From the NCBI GenBank assembly GCA_964496755.1, contig CAZCBD010000066.1:1-13329 (forward strand): 13,329 nt of DNA, read 5' to 3'. Of this stretch, positions 1-5,707 are shown one piece after another (within the stretch, counting starts at the first letter, position 1; every line of letters starts with the position of its first letter). A program made the position numbers and the translations under genes. This DNA is from CAZCBD01 sp964496755 (GTDB lineage Bacteria; Bacteroidota; Ignavibacteria; Ignavibacteriales; Melioribacteraceae). The notes below the pieces were generated by a model. It worked only from the letters and a program-made list of their open reading frames with translations. It had not been told where the DNA came from and searched no databases.

Positions 1-264
1 TAAAAATTTCCTTTCATATTTTCACCGATATTTTAATGTTATTTTTGCCAATTAATATAATTATTGATTTTACCGTTATCAAGAAGCTATTAATTATTGA
101 TTCTTGATTTTAACCCCTTTTCAGATATCGACAAATTTTTCTTTTTAATATCCAAAAAAAAACATAATATTTTTTAATTACAAATAATTATTTAATTATA
201 ACTTTTTATTTCTTATTTTCGTTTACAATAATCGGGTAATTATAAATCTAATTAAGGAGAAAAG
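1..264. other. AT-rich upstream region of floA, no gene seen
   Basis: No coding sequence is visible in this very AT-rich stretch. It contains an inverted repeat, ATCAAGAA (78-85) and TTCTTGAT (101-108), with a 15-nt loop and T-rich sequence after it. This could terminate a gene that lies before the window. A TATTTTTG at 40-47 fits the Bacteroidetes -7 pattern, but it lies over 200 bp from floA with no matching TTG upstream, so I do not call a promoter. The floA ribosome binding site AAGGAGA is at about 254-260. Confidence 0.4.
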
Positions 265-1263
265 ATGGATACTTTAACCGGACTTTCAGTAGTAGGTATT
301 TTTGCAGCCGTTTTTATATTAATAATTTTTCTTTATTTCGTGCCAGTTGGTCTTTACATTACAGCCTTTTTCTCTGGAGTTAAACTAAAGATATTTAAAG
401 ATTTGGTTGGTATGAGATTAAGAAAAGTTTCCCCCTATACAATTGTAAGAGGCTTGATATCCTCAAAAAAAGCGGGAATCTCAATTGAAACTGCAAAATT
501 GGAATCACATTATTTAGCCGGAGGAAATGTTACCAAAGTAGTAAATGCATTAATCTCGGCAAACAAAGCAAATCTTGATTTAAGTTTCGACAAAGCGGCG
601 GCAATTGATTTGGCAGGCCGTGATGTTTTAGATGCCGTACGAATGTCTGTTCTTCCGAAAGTAATTGAAACTCCGCTGGTAGCTGCAGTTGCAAAAGACG
701 GAATCCAATTAAAAGCAATTGCAAGAATTACTGTTCGCGCAAATCTGGAAAGATTGGTTGGTGGTGCTACAGAAGCTACTATCCTTGCTCGTGTAGGCGA
801 AGGTATTGTTTCAACAATCGGTTCAAGCGATTCACACAAAGCAGTACTTGAAAATCCTGACAATATTTCTAAAGCAGTATTGGCAAAAGGCTTGGATTCC
901 GGAACTGCATTTGAAATTCTTTCAATCGATATTGCTGATGTTGATGTTGGCTCTAACATAGGTGCGGTTTTGCAAACCGACCAAGCCGAAGCGGATTTGA
1001 AAATTGCACGTGCAAAAGCCGAGGAAAGAAGAGCCGCTGCCGTTGCCAGCGAACAAGAAATGATTGCTGAAGTGTCTAAAATGCGTGCTAAGGTTGTTGA
1101 AGCTGAAGCCGAAATTCCACGGGCTATTGCAGAAGCTTTTAGAAACGGTAACCTTGGTATTATGGATTACTATAAATTGAAAAACATTGATGCTGATACT
1201 AAAATGCGTGAAAGTATTGCCAAACCTTCTACCGATGATAAAAAAAATAAACATGATAATTAG
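265..1263 (+). CDS. floA: Flotillin-like protein FloA (UPF0365 family)
   Basis: FloA is a membrane-associated scaffold protein that organises functional membrane microdomains, as described for the Bacillus subtilis YqfA/FloA family. The 332-residue length matches that family. Residues about 8-34 form a hydrophobic hairpin-like anchor. The middle part (about 50-235) is the SPFH/PHB-like domain, with recognisable family stretches such as ISIETAKLESHYLAGGNV and GRDVLDAVRMSVLPKVIETP. Residues about 240-295 are rich in Glu and Ala and should form a coiled coil (VVEAEAEIPRAIAEA), followed by NGNLGIMDYYK and a charged tail. The start is supported by AAGGAGA just upstream. A nfeD-type partner often sits beside floA, but none is visible here; it could lie before the window. 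The next gene starts 8 bp downstream, so the two are probably co-transcribed. Family assignment is secure; the role in this organism is inferred. Confidence 0.95.
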   Translation: MDTLTGLSVVGIFAAVFILIIFLYFVPVGLYITAFFSGVKLKIFKDLVGMRLRKVSPYTIVRGLISSKKAGISIETAKLESHYLAGGNVTKVVNALISANKANLDLSFDKAAAIDLAGRDVLDAVRMSVLPKVIETPLVAAVAKDGIQLKAIARITVRANLERLVGGATEATILARVGEGIVSTIGSSDSHKAVLENPDNISKAVLAKGLDSGTAFEILSIDIADVDVGSNIGAVLQTDQAEADLKIARAKAEERRAAAVASEQEMIAEVSKMRAKVVEAEAEIPRAIAEAFRNGNLGIMDYYKLKNIDADTKMRESIAKPSTDDKKNKHDN

Positions 1264-1271
1264 GATTCATT

Positions 1272-1742
1272 ATGGATAATATTGGCGAAATAATTGCAAT
1301 TGTTCTTTTCGGTCTGATTGCTTACTTAAATAAACAAAGAGAAAAGAAAAAAGTAGAAACTAAAAATAACAATATTCATTTGGAGCAGAATTCTTTTCCT
1401 GCTTCAAATGAATACAAACCAAACACGAAAGAAACAAAAAGCGACAGTAAAATTTTTGATTTTTTGGATAATTTAATATTCGAAGAAAGTTACAACGAAC
1501 CTATTGATACAAATAAAAAGTATCTAGCGGAATCTGAAAACGTTATTACTACTGAAGTAAAGAAATCCGCAAATAAAAATATTAAATCGAGAATTAATAA
1601 CGGTATGCCCACTAAAACAAAAAATAACACCAATATTAATTCCGAGTTAAAAAAACTTTTACAAAATCAAAACTCTCTTCAAACCTTATTTGTTGCTCAC
1701 GAAATTTTAGGCAAGCCAAAATCATTGCAAGATGTTTATTAA
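1272..1742 (+). CDS. Small N-terminally anchored protein of unknown function
   Basis: I do not recognise a named family. The 156-residue protein begins with one hydrophobic segment (about residues 4-20), followed by a strongly basic patch (NKQREKKK). This predicts an N-terminal anchor with the rest in the cytoplasm. The middle (about 30-125) is rich in Asn, Lys, Glu and Ser and looks disordered. The last 30 residues are better structured and end in a LFVAHEILGKPKSL motif; from memory, similar EILGKPK tails occur on small anchored proteins of the Bacteroidota/Ignavibacteria. An AGGA motif about 8 nt before the ATG serves as ribosome binding site. It lies 8 bp after floA and its stop codon is inside the left arm of a terminator hairpin, so it is the last gene of the floA unit. 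A link to FloA microdomains is only positional inference. Confidence 0.75.
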   Translation: MDNIGEIIAIVLFGLIAYLNKQREKKKVETKNNNIHLEQNSFPASNEYKPNTKETKSDSKIFDFLDNLIFEESYNEPIDTNKKYLAESENVITTEVKKSANKNIKSRINNGMPTKTKNNTNINSELKKLLQNQNSLQTLFVAHEILGKPKSLQDVY

Positions 1743-1769
1743 AAGAGCAAATTAACTTGCTCTTTTAAT
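1738..1769 (+). terminator. Perfect hairpin terminator after the floA unit (copy 1)
   Basis: The 13-bp perfect stem ATTAAAAGAGCAA (1738-1750) / TTGCTCTTTTAAT (1757-1769) has a 6-nt loop. The arms carry A and T runs, so it can work on both strands. The stop codon of the preceding gene lies in the left arm. The same hairpin opens the second repeat copy at 2801. Confidence 0.8.
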
Positions 1770-1919
1770 AATTTAACATTAAATTAAAATATTACTTGCA
1801 AGTGATATTTTGCGTGTATAAAATTTATGCCTTTGTATAAATAAACGGTATTACCGGCACGCCACCAACCTACTCCCTTCTAAATCAAATAAAATTATTA
1901 ATCATTGTGGGAGTATTCC
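1770..1919 (+). promoter_or_regulatory. Promoter and 5' region of precursor 1
   Basis: This 150-bp stretch must hold the promoter of cassette 1, because a terminator lies directly before it. No perfect promoter is obvious. Candidates are TGCCTTTG at about 1828-1835 (one mismatch to the Bacteroidetes TAnnTTTG element) with a TTG 15 nt upstream, or TTGCAA with TATAAA 15 nt later. The first base pattern is unchanged in copy 2, whereas TTGCAA becomes TTACAA there. A palindrome CGGTATTACCG (1846-1856) could be an operator. The whole stretch differs from copy 2 at only two positions. Confidence 0.45.
1871..1915 (+). promoter_or_regulatory. Possible ribosome-site-sequestering hairpin, precursor 1
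   Basis: The only plausible ribosome binding site before the ATG at 1920 is GGGAG (1909-1913, 6 nt spacing). It lies inside GGGAGTA (1909-1915), the exact complement of TACTCCC (1871-1877), giving a 7-bp stem around a 31-nt AT-rich loop. If formed, it would hide the ribosome site and control translation. The copy in cassette 2 is identical, so covariation cannot be assessed. Confidence 0.35.
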
Positions 1920-2297
1920 ATGAAAAAATTAAAATTAAACTTATCCGAACTAAAAGTGGAAACTTTTTATATTAACGAAAACAAAGAAAATAAGGGGACT
2001 GTAAACGGGCAACTACCTGCAGAAGATACTATGTCTAACTGTGGAAATGATAATTGCATTGGAAGTAAATTTTGTGGAACCAAAGATACAATTGAATTAA
2101 TTTCTAAAGTAGGCATAACTTATTTACCAAAGCATTTAACCCCCTTGGCATTAACTTGCGAAGCAACTGTTACCTTATATTCAGAAATTGCCACTTGCCA
2201 TAATTGGGGTTCTTGCATTGGAAATTGTCCGAGTGAAAATTGTACAAATAATTGCCCGAATAAAGATACATTTACTTGTAATATTTATATATGCTAA
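1920..2297 (+). CDS. RiPP precursor-like peptide 1 (pinensin-type leader, 11-Cys core)
   Basis: The peptide has 125 residues and appears to be a ribosomally made natural-product precursor. Residues 1-31 form a Cys-free, Lys/Leu/Glu-rich leader with the LSELKVETF motif, which resembles the L-x-VESF leader motif of pinensin-like class I lanthipeptides of the Bacteroidota, and it ends in GTVNGQ. The rest (32-125) is a core-like region with 11 Cys, mostly near the C terminus; four follow Ser or Thr and five follow Asn, and it ends in Cys. I chose the ATG at 1920 because GGGAG sits 6 nt before it; an in-frame TTG at 1905 would add five residues but has no ribosome site. A membrane protein gene follows 11 bp after the stop. 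No LanB/LanC, protease or exporter is in the window, so lanthionine formation is inference from the leader. A Cys-rich secreted or metal-binding protein is the alternative. Confidence 0.7.
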   Translation: MKKLKLNLSELKVETFYINENKENKGTVNGQLPAEDTMSNCGNDNCIGSKFCGTKDTIELISKVGITYLPKHLTPLALTCEATVTLYSEIATCHNWGSCIGNCPSENCTNNCPNKDTFTCNIYIC

Positions 2298-2308
2298 AGG
2301 AGGTTTAA

Positions 2309-2680
2309 ATGAAAGTAATATTTCATAACAAAAAAGGGATTATTGCAATTTATATTATCGTTTTTGCTGCGTCGTTATTTGCTCATATCAATACTTTTGG
2401 TTCTTCGTTATCAAGCCTCTTGAACTATTTATTATTTTTTGTCTTAGCAATAACCATAATCTCACACAGATATAATAGCCCTTATATAATTTTTGATGAA
2501 AATAATTTTTATTATTTCCGGTTTTTAGGTAAACCCAAAGCCTTTAATCTATCTGAGGTAAAAAGTATTGCTATTGATTATAGAAATTTAATTATCGATA
2601 ATTTTAAGATTAACATTACAAGCGTAGATTCTGAAGATATACAAAAGTTAAAAACTCTAATCGAAAATAAGAAAGATTAA
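2309..2680 (+). CDS. Two-helix membrane protein with PH-like C-terminal domain
   Basis: The protein has 123 residues and no named family that I can assign firmly. Two hydrophobic helices (about residues 10-27 and 34-52) are followed by a domain (about 57-121) shaped like bacterial PH domains: YIIFDENNFYYFRFLGKPKAFNLSEV is cut here to short pieces such as IIFDENNF, RFLGKPK and NLSEVKSIAID, followed by an IDNFKINI strand and a closing helix with EDIQKLKTLIE. Translation should be strong, because a canonical AGGAGG (2298-2303) sits 5 nt before the ATG and only 11 nt separate it from the precursor 1 stop, so the two are likely co-translated. Its position inside the cassette suggests self-protection or export support for precursor 1, which is inference only. 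The second cassette has no such gene. It could equally be a general small membrane protein. Confidence 0.75.
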   Translation: MKVIFHNKKGIIAIYIIVFAASLFAHINTFGSSLSSLLNYLLFFVLAITIISHRYNSPYIIFDENNFYYFRFLGKPKAFNLSEVKSIAIDYRNLIIDNFKINITSVDSEDIQKLKTLIENKKD

Positions 2681-2800
2681 GTTAATCTCTTAACAAAAGC
2701 TTATTTGTAATAATTGGAAAACAATTGTCCCTATGAAAATTATTTACGCAAAAAGAAGAAAATTATATTTAATTCAAAATCTTTCCTCACACTAAAATTA

Positions 2801-2832
2801 ATTAAAAGAGCAAATTAACTTGCTCTTTTAAT
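2801..2832 (+). terminator. Perfect hairpin terminator before cassette 2 (copy 2)
   Basis: This has the same 13-bp stem and 6-nt loop as at 1738-1769 (arms 2801-2813 and 2820-2832). It closes the unit of precursor 1 and the membrane protein, and separates it from cassette 2. The 120 bp between the membrane protein and this hairpin (2681-2800) are AT-rich and hold nothing I can identify. Confidence 0.8.
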
Positions 2833-2982
2833 GATTTAACATTAAATTAAAATATTACTTACAAGTGATATTTTGCGTGTATAAAATTTATGCCTTTGTA
2901 TAAATAAACGGTATTACCGGCACGCCACCAACCTACTCCCTTCTAAATCAAATAAAATTATTAATCATTGTGGGAGTATTCC
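2833..2982 (+). promoter_or_regulatory. Promoter and 5' region of precursor 2
   Basis: This is nearly identical to the region before precursor 1, with the same palindrome CGGTATTACCG (2909-2919) and the same TACTCCC (2934-2940) / GGGAGTA (2972-2978) pairing around the ribosome site. Both precursors should therefore be expressed under the same control. The exact promoter elements are uncertain, as for copy 1. Confidence 0.45.
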
Positions 2983-3339
2983 ATGAAAAAATTAAAATTA
3001 AACTTATCCGAACTAAAAGTGGAAACTTTTTCTATTAACGAAAACAAAGAAAATAAGGGGACTGTAAACGGGCAAGAGAGACCTTCAAAATTAGAAATGA
3101 CTTGTGATAATACCGAATGCGGACAATACTCATGTAATGCAACTTGCTTAGAATCTTGTAATGGAACATGTGATTCTTGTATTGATTCATGCCTCCCGAC
3201 TTGTAACATGTCATGTAATGGAACATGTAATACTTGTCATCCACGAAATTGTCCTACTCATGGTGAGCTTACTTGTGCAGATTATTGTGGCCTTACAAGT
3301 GGTTTTCATTGTTCACTAGAACCAAGATACTGTCCTTAA
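2983..3339 (+). CDS. RiPP precursor-like peptide 2 (pinensin-type leader, 17-Cys core)
   Basis: The peptide has 118 residues. The leader (1-31) is identical to that of precursor 1 except Ser for Tyr at position 17, and contains no Cys. The core (32-118) is unrelated in sequence to core 1 and extremely Cys-rich: 17 Cys, of which 12 directly follow Ser or Thr. It includes two copies of SCNGTC separated by 19 codons and a DSCIDSC run. High Ser/Thr/Cys density is expected for a lanthipeptide-type substrate, but metal-binding or disulfide-rich products would also fit. The ATG at 2983 is chosen because GGGAG lies 6 nt before it; an upstream in-frame TTG (2968) is less likely. A 10-bp hairpin follows the stop. 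No modifying enzyme is in the window, so class and product are inferred from the leader and composition. Confidence 0.7.
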   Translation: MKKLKLNLSELKVETFSINENKENKGTVNGQERPSKLEMTCDNTECGQYSCNATCLESCNGTCDSCIDSCLPTCNMSCNGTCNTCHPRNCPTHGELTCADYCGLTSGFHCSLEPRYCP

Positions 3340-3346
3340 AATTTCA

Positions 3347-3371
3347 TTCCCCCACAATAAATGTGGGGGAA
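3347..3371 (+). terminator. GC-rich hairpin after precursor 2
   Basis: A 10-bp perfect stem, TTCCCCCACA (3347-3356) / TGTGGGGGAA (3362-3371), with a 5-nt loop, starts 8 nt after the precursor 2 stop. It lacks a clear U-tract on either strand, so it may stabilise the mRNA 3' end rather than act as a classic terminator. Its left arm extended by loop bases, CCCACAAT (3351-3358), is complementary to ATTGTGGG at the precursor ribosome site (2967-2974). Confidence 0.5.
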
Positions 3372-3374
3372 CTC

Positions 3375-3570
3375 TTAATACTCATCCCAAGATTTTATAG
3401 CAAGTTTTGCAGAATCAATTTCCAATAAAGCCTCGGCCAAACGTTCGGCAATTTGTCTATTTGGTAATAAGCGACACTTTAAAATCAACTGCTGCGCGTC
3501 TAATCAAATAATCATTTGTTAACTCTTCCTCTTGAAAATTTTTCGGGAAATTGATAACCAAGTCTACCAT
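3375..3570 (-). pseudogene. carB: carB 3' remnant (carbamoyl-phosphate synthase large subunit, C-terminal end)
   Basis: Reading the minus strand from 3570 gives MVDLVINFPK, then LTNDYLIRRAAVDF and VSLIT, followed by a stop. Removing one base in the TTT run at 3460-3462 restores the frame and continues TNRQIAERLAEALLE and ends AIKSWDEY-stop. This matches the conserved tail of the MGS-like allosteric domain of Bacteroidota-type CarB (VDLVINIPK, GYLIRRAAVDF, ITN, IKSWDEY), from knowledge of the family. Only about 65 of roughly 1,070 codons remain, with a +1 frameshift, so the remnant is dead. On the 5' side it is cut off just beyond 3570: in-frame codons run only to a stop at 3588-3586, and then comes the OTC terminator. 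It lies directly downstream of the OTC gene on the same strand. A sequencing error could explain the frameshift but not the missing 5' part. Confidence 0.85.
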
Positions 3571-3596
3571 ATAAGTATAGAAAACTTATTTAAAAT

Positions 3597-3626
3597 AAAA
3601 AAAGGCGTCTTAAACAAACGCCTTTT
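3597..3626 (-). terminator. Intrinsic terminator of the OTC gene
   Basis: On the minus strand, AAAAGGCGT (3626-3618) and ACGCCTTTT (3608-3600) form a 9-bp stem with a 9-nt loop, followed by a continued T run (TTTTTTTATTTTA in total). This is a classic rho-independent terminator, 18 nt after the OTC stop codon. Confidence 0.9.
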
Positions 3627-3643
3627 AATGTTAAAAAATTACT

Positions 3644-4645
3644 TTAGTCACCCAAAGTAGCAACCATAACAGCTTTAATTGTGTGAAGTCTGTTTTCAGC
3701 TTCATCAAAAACAATTGAGTGCGCCGATTCAAAAACATCCTCGGTAACTTCCATAGATTCAATTCCGAATTTTTGGTAAATTTCTTCACCTATAGTAGTT
3801 TCACGATTGTGAAAAGCCGGCAAACAGTGCATAAATTTAACATCCGGATTTCCGGTATTTTTAATCATCTCCATATTCACTTGATAAGGTTTCATTGCAT
3901 TAATTCTTTGTTCCCAAACCTCATCCGGTTCGCCCATTGAAACCCAGACGTCAGTATAAAGAAAATCGGCACCTTTAACACCTTCAACAGGATCGTCGGT
4001 CAATTCAATAGTTGCTCCGGTTTCTTTTGCAATTTCTTTGCATTGATTTACCAATTCATCTGTAGGCCATAAATCTTTAGGAGCAACGGCGCGGAATTTC
4101 ATACCCATTTTAGCGGCACCAACCATTAAAGAGTTGCCCATATTATTACGAGCATCACCCAAATATGCTAAAGTTACTTCATTCAAAGGTTTATTCGAGT
4201 GTTCCATTATAGTTAAAAAATCAGCTAAAATTTGGGTTGGATGAAATTCATTAGTTAAACCGTTCCAAACCGGCACCCCTGCATATTTGCCTAATTCTTC
4301 TACAATTTCCTGACCAAATCCACGGTATTCTATTCCATCATACATTCTACCCAAAACCCGAGCTGTATCTTTCATTGATTCTTTTTTCCCCATTTGGGAG
4401 CCGGACGGGCCTAAATAAGTTACTCCTGCACCCTGATCCATAGCAGCTGTTTCGAAAGCACATCTTGTTCTCGTAGAATCTTTTGCAAAAAGTAAAACAA
4501 CATTTTTACCTTTTAATCTTTGCACTTCGGTACCTGTATATTTCGCTGTTTTCAATTCTTTAGAAAGATCTAATAAAAATTTTATTTCTTTTGGAGTAAA
4601 ATCCAATAATTTTAAAAAATTTCTGTTTCTTAAATTAAAAGCCAT
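3644..4645 (-). CDS. arcB: Ornithine carbamoyltransferase, catabolic-type context
   Basis: The enzyme interconverts ornithine plus carbamoyl phosphate with citrulline plus phosphate. The length of 333 residues matches the E. coli ArgI/ArcB type. Visible motifs are the carbamoyl-phosphate loop STRTR (57-61), HPTQ (135-138), the ornithine-binding DVWVSMG (232-238) and the catalytic HCLP (273-276), so all key residues are present. The SD AGGAG stands before the ATG. The gene follows carbamate kinase on the same strand after 120 bp holding a hairpin and a candidate promoter, and a terminator follows it, so it may be its own transcription unit. Pairing with carbamate kinase argues for the catabolic direction (citrulline breakdown), so I use arcB; argF is the alternative, since sequence alone does not separate them and no arginine deiminase is visible. 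A dead carB tail lies just downstream. Confidence 0.93.
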   Translation of the reverse strand: MAFNLRNRNFLKLLDFTPKEIKFLLDLSKELKTAKYTGTEVQRLKGKNVVLLFAKDSTRTRCAFETAAMDQGAGVTYLGPSGSQMGKKESMKDTARVLGRMYDGIEYRGFGQEIVEELGKYAGVPVWNGLTNEFHPTQILADFLTIMEHSNKPLNEVTLAYLGDARNNMGNSLMVGAAKMGMKFRAVAPKDLWPTDELVNQCKEIAKETGATIELTDDPVEGVKGADFLYTDVWVSMGEPDEVWEQRINAMKPYQVNMEMIKNTGNPDVKFMHCLPAFHNRETTIGEEIYQKFGIESMEVTEDVFESAHSIVFDEAENRLHTIKAVMVATLGD

Positions 4646-4693
4646 AGCTTCTCCTATTTTAGTTTATCAAGTTAAATTATCATTTAAAATTTA

Positions 4694-4725
4694 CAAATTT
4701 AATATTTATATCGGAATATAAACAA
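4694..4725 (-). promoter_or_regulatory. Candidate Bacteroidetes-type promoter for OTC
   Basis: On the minus strand, TTG (4725-4723) and TAAATTTG (4701-4694) are separated by 21 nt. This fits the known TTG-N17-23-TAnnTTTG promoter of Bacteroidetes. It lies about 50 nt before the OTC start codon and just after the hairpin that follows carbamate kinase. The AT-rich context makes chance matches possible. Confidence 0.45.
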
Positions 4726-4736
4726 AGGTAATCAGA

Positions 4737-4755
4737 ACCCGCTAAAAAAGCGGGT
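4737..4755 (-). terminator. Hairpin after carbamate kinase
   Basis: ACCCGCT (4755-4749 on the minus strand) and AGCGGGT (4743-4737) form a 7-bp GC-rich stem with a TTTTT loop, 11 nt after the carbamate kinase stop. The bases after it (TCTGATTACC) are a poor U-tract, so termination may be partial and some transcripts may read into the OTC gene. Confidence 0.6.
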
Positions 4756-4765
4756 CTTGATAAAA

Positions 4766-5707
4766 TTAATTTGTAATTCTAGTGCCGCAATCTTTTTTAG
4801 AAAGTTCATGCGCTTCGGTAATTATAGATTGCTTCCCGCCATTTTGAACAAATTTAACGCCGGCTAAGACTTTTGGTCCCATACTTCCGGCACCAAATTC
4901 ACCGTCATTATAATACTTTAAGGCTTCATCAACAGTAATTGTATCAAGCTTTTTCTGATCGGGTTTGTTAAAATTAATATAAACTTTAGGTACATCGGTA
5001 CAGATAATAAATTCATCGGCGCCGATATCACTTGCTAAAACAGCAGAAGCCAAATCTTTATCGATAACAGCTTCAATAGCTTCCAAATGGCCATCCGGAT
5101 GGCGGTAAACAGGAATGCCACCGCCACCGGCAGTAATAACAATATTTCCATCTTCAGCAAGTTTTTTCACAATATTTTTATTCATAATATCTGTTGGCAT
5201 CGGTGAAGGCACAACCCTTCTCCAACCTCTCTTACGAGCATCTTCTTTAAAAAGCCATCCGTTTGATTTGGCTAGTAGATCTGCTTCTTCTTTTAAATAA
5301 AATGGCCCGACCGGTTTTGTCGGATTTTCAAATGCGGGATCTTTTTTATCAACTTCAACCTGAGTTACGATTGCAATAACATTTTTTTCAATACCTTCGG
5401 AGTTCAATACATTACGCATTGCTCGTTCAATCATATAAGCAATACTACCTTGAGTATCGGCAACGCAAACATCTAAAGGCATTTGCGGCAAGTTGTATTC
5501 TTTTTTTCCTGCTTCGTTTTTCAATAAAATATTCCCGACCTGCGGGCCGTTTCCATGTGTTACAATTACATTGTAATCATTCTTAATCAAATTCAGTACT
5601 TGTTTACAAGTATCATATGCATTCTTTTCTTGTTGTTCAATTGTACCAACTTCATCGCCTCTTAAAAGAGCATTTCCACCGAATGCAACAACAGCTAGTT
5701 TTTTCAT
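4766..5707 (-). CDS. arcC: Carbamate kinase
   Basis: The enzyme transfers phosphate between carbamoyl phosphate and ADP, yielding ATP, ammonia and CO2 in the catabolic direction. It is a cytoplasmic amino-acid-kinase-fold protein of 313 residues, the usual length. Visible signatures are VVAFGGNALL (about 6-15), VTHGNGPQVGN (about 49-59), the glycine-rich ITAGGGGIPV (about 190-200), a DKDLASAVLA segment, and GEFGAGSMGPKVLA near the C terminus. Its ATG overlaps the stop of the COG2403 gene by four bases (ATGA), so the two are translationally coupled, with AAGGA upstream inside the previous gene. Together with the OTC downstream it makes the last two steps of the arginine deiminase route, usable for energy gain from citrulline. 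No arcA is visible. Confidence 0.95.
   Translation of the reverse strand: MKKLAVVAFGGNALLRGDEVGTIEQQEKNAYDTCKQVLNLIKNDYNVIVTHGNGPQVGNILLKNEAGKKEYNLPQMPLDVCVADTQGSIAYMIERAMRNVLNSEGIEKNVIAIVTQVEVDKKDPAFENPTKPVGPFYLKEEADLLAKSNGWLFKEDARKRGWRRVVPSPMPTDIMNKNIVKKLAEDGNIVITAGGGGIPVYRHPDGHLEAIEAVIDKDLASAVLASDIGADEFIICTDVPKVYINFNKPDQKKLDTITVDEALKYYNDGEFGAGSMGPKVLAGVKFVQNGGKQSIITEAHELSKKDCGTRITN

Larger units (their letters stand above)
1738..2012 (+). repeat. 275-bp direct repeat, copy 1 (terminator, 5' region, leader)
   Basis: This block matches 2801-3075 over 275 bp with no gaps and three substitutions (1770 A/G, 1798 G/A, 1969 A/C; the last changes leader Tyr17 to Ser). It spans the terminator, the 150-nt 5' region and the first 31 codons of the precursor gene. 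Similarity stops exactly after codon 31 (Gln), and the next base already differs. At the left it stops at the terminator stem. The module boundaries thus coincide with functional boundaries. Confidence 0.95.
2801..3075 (+). repeat. 275-bp direct repeat, copy 2
   Basis: This is the partner of 1738-2012, offset by 1063 bp and ungapped, with three substitutions (2833, 2861, 3032). It carries the terminator, 5' region and 31-codon leader of precursor 2. After base 3075 the two cassettes share no obvious similarity. Confidence 0.95.

Noticed and set aside
510..959. 149-codon minus-strand ORF inside floA
   Set aside because: It lies wholly antisense to a secure floA gene and shows no family motif; it is a shadow of floA codon usage.
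1846..1856. CGGTATTACCG as an RNA hairpin
   Set aside because: The single-base centre cannot form a loop; at most it is a DNA-level palindrome.
1905..1919. TTG start giving a MWEYS extension of precursor 1 (and 2968-2982 for precursor 2)
   Set aside because: The extension codons contain the GGGAG ribosome site for the downstream ATG, and the leader family begins MKKLKL.
1738..3075. CRISPR or tandem-repeat array
   Set aside because: There are only two copies, 275 bp long, and they contain coding sequence.
2961..3244. Two minus-strand ORFs over precursor 2
   Set aside because: They lie antisense to the leader and Cys-rich core, with no motifs; the repeat structure and ribosome site support the plus-strand gene.
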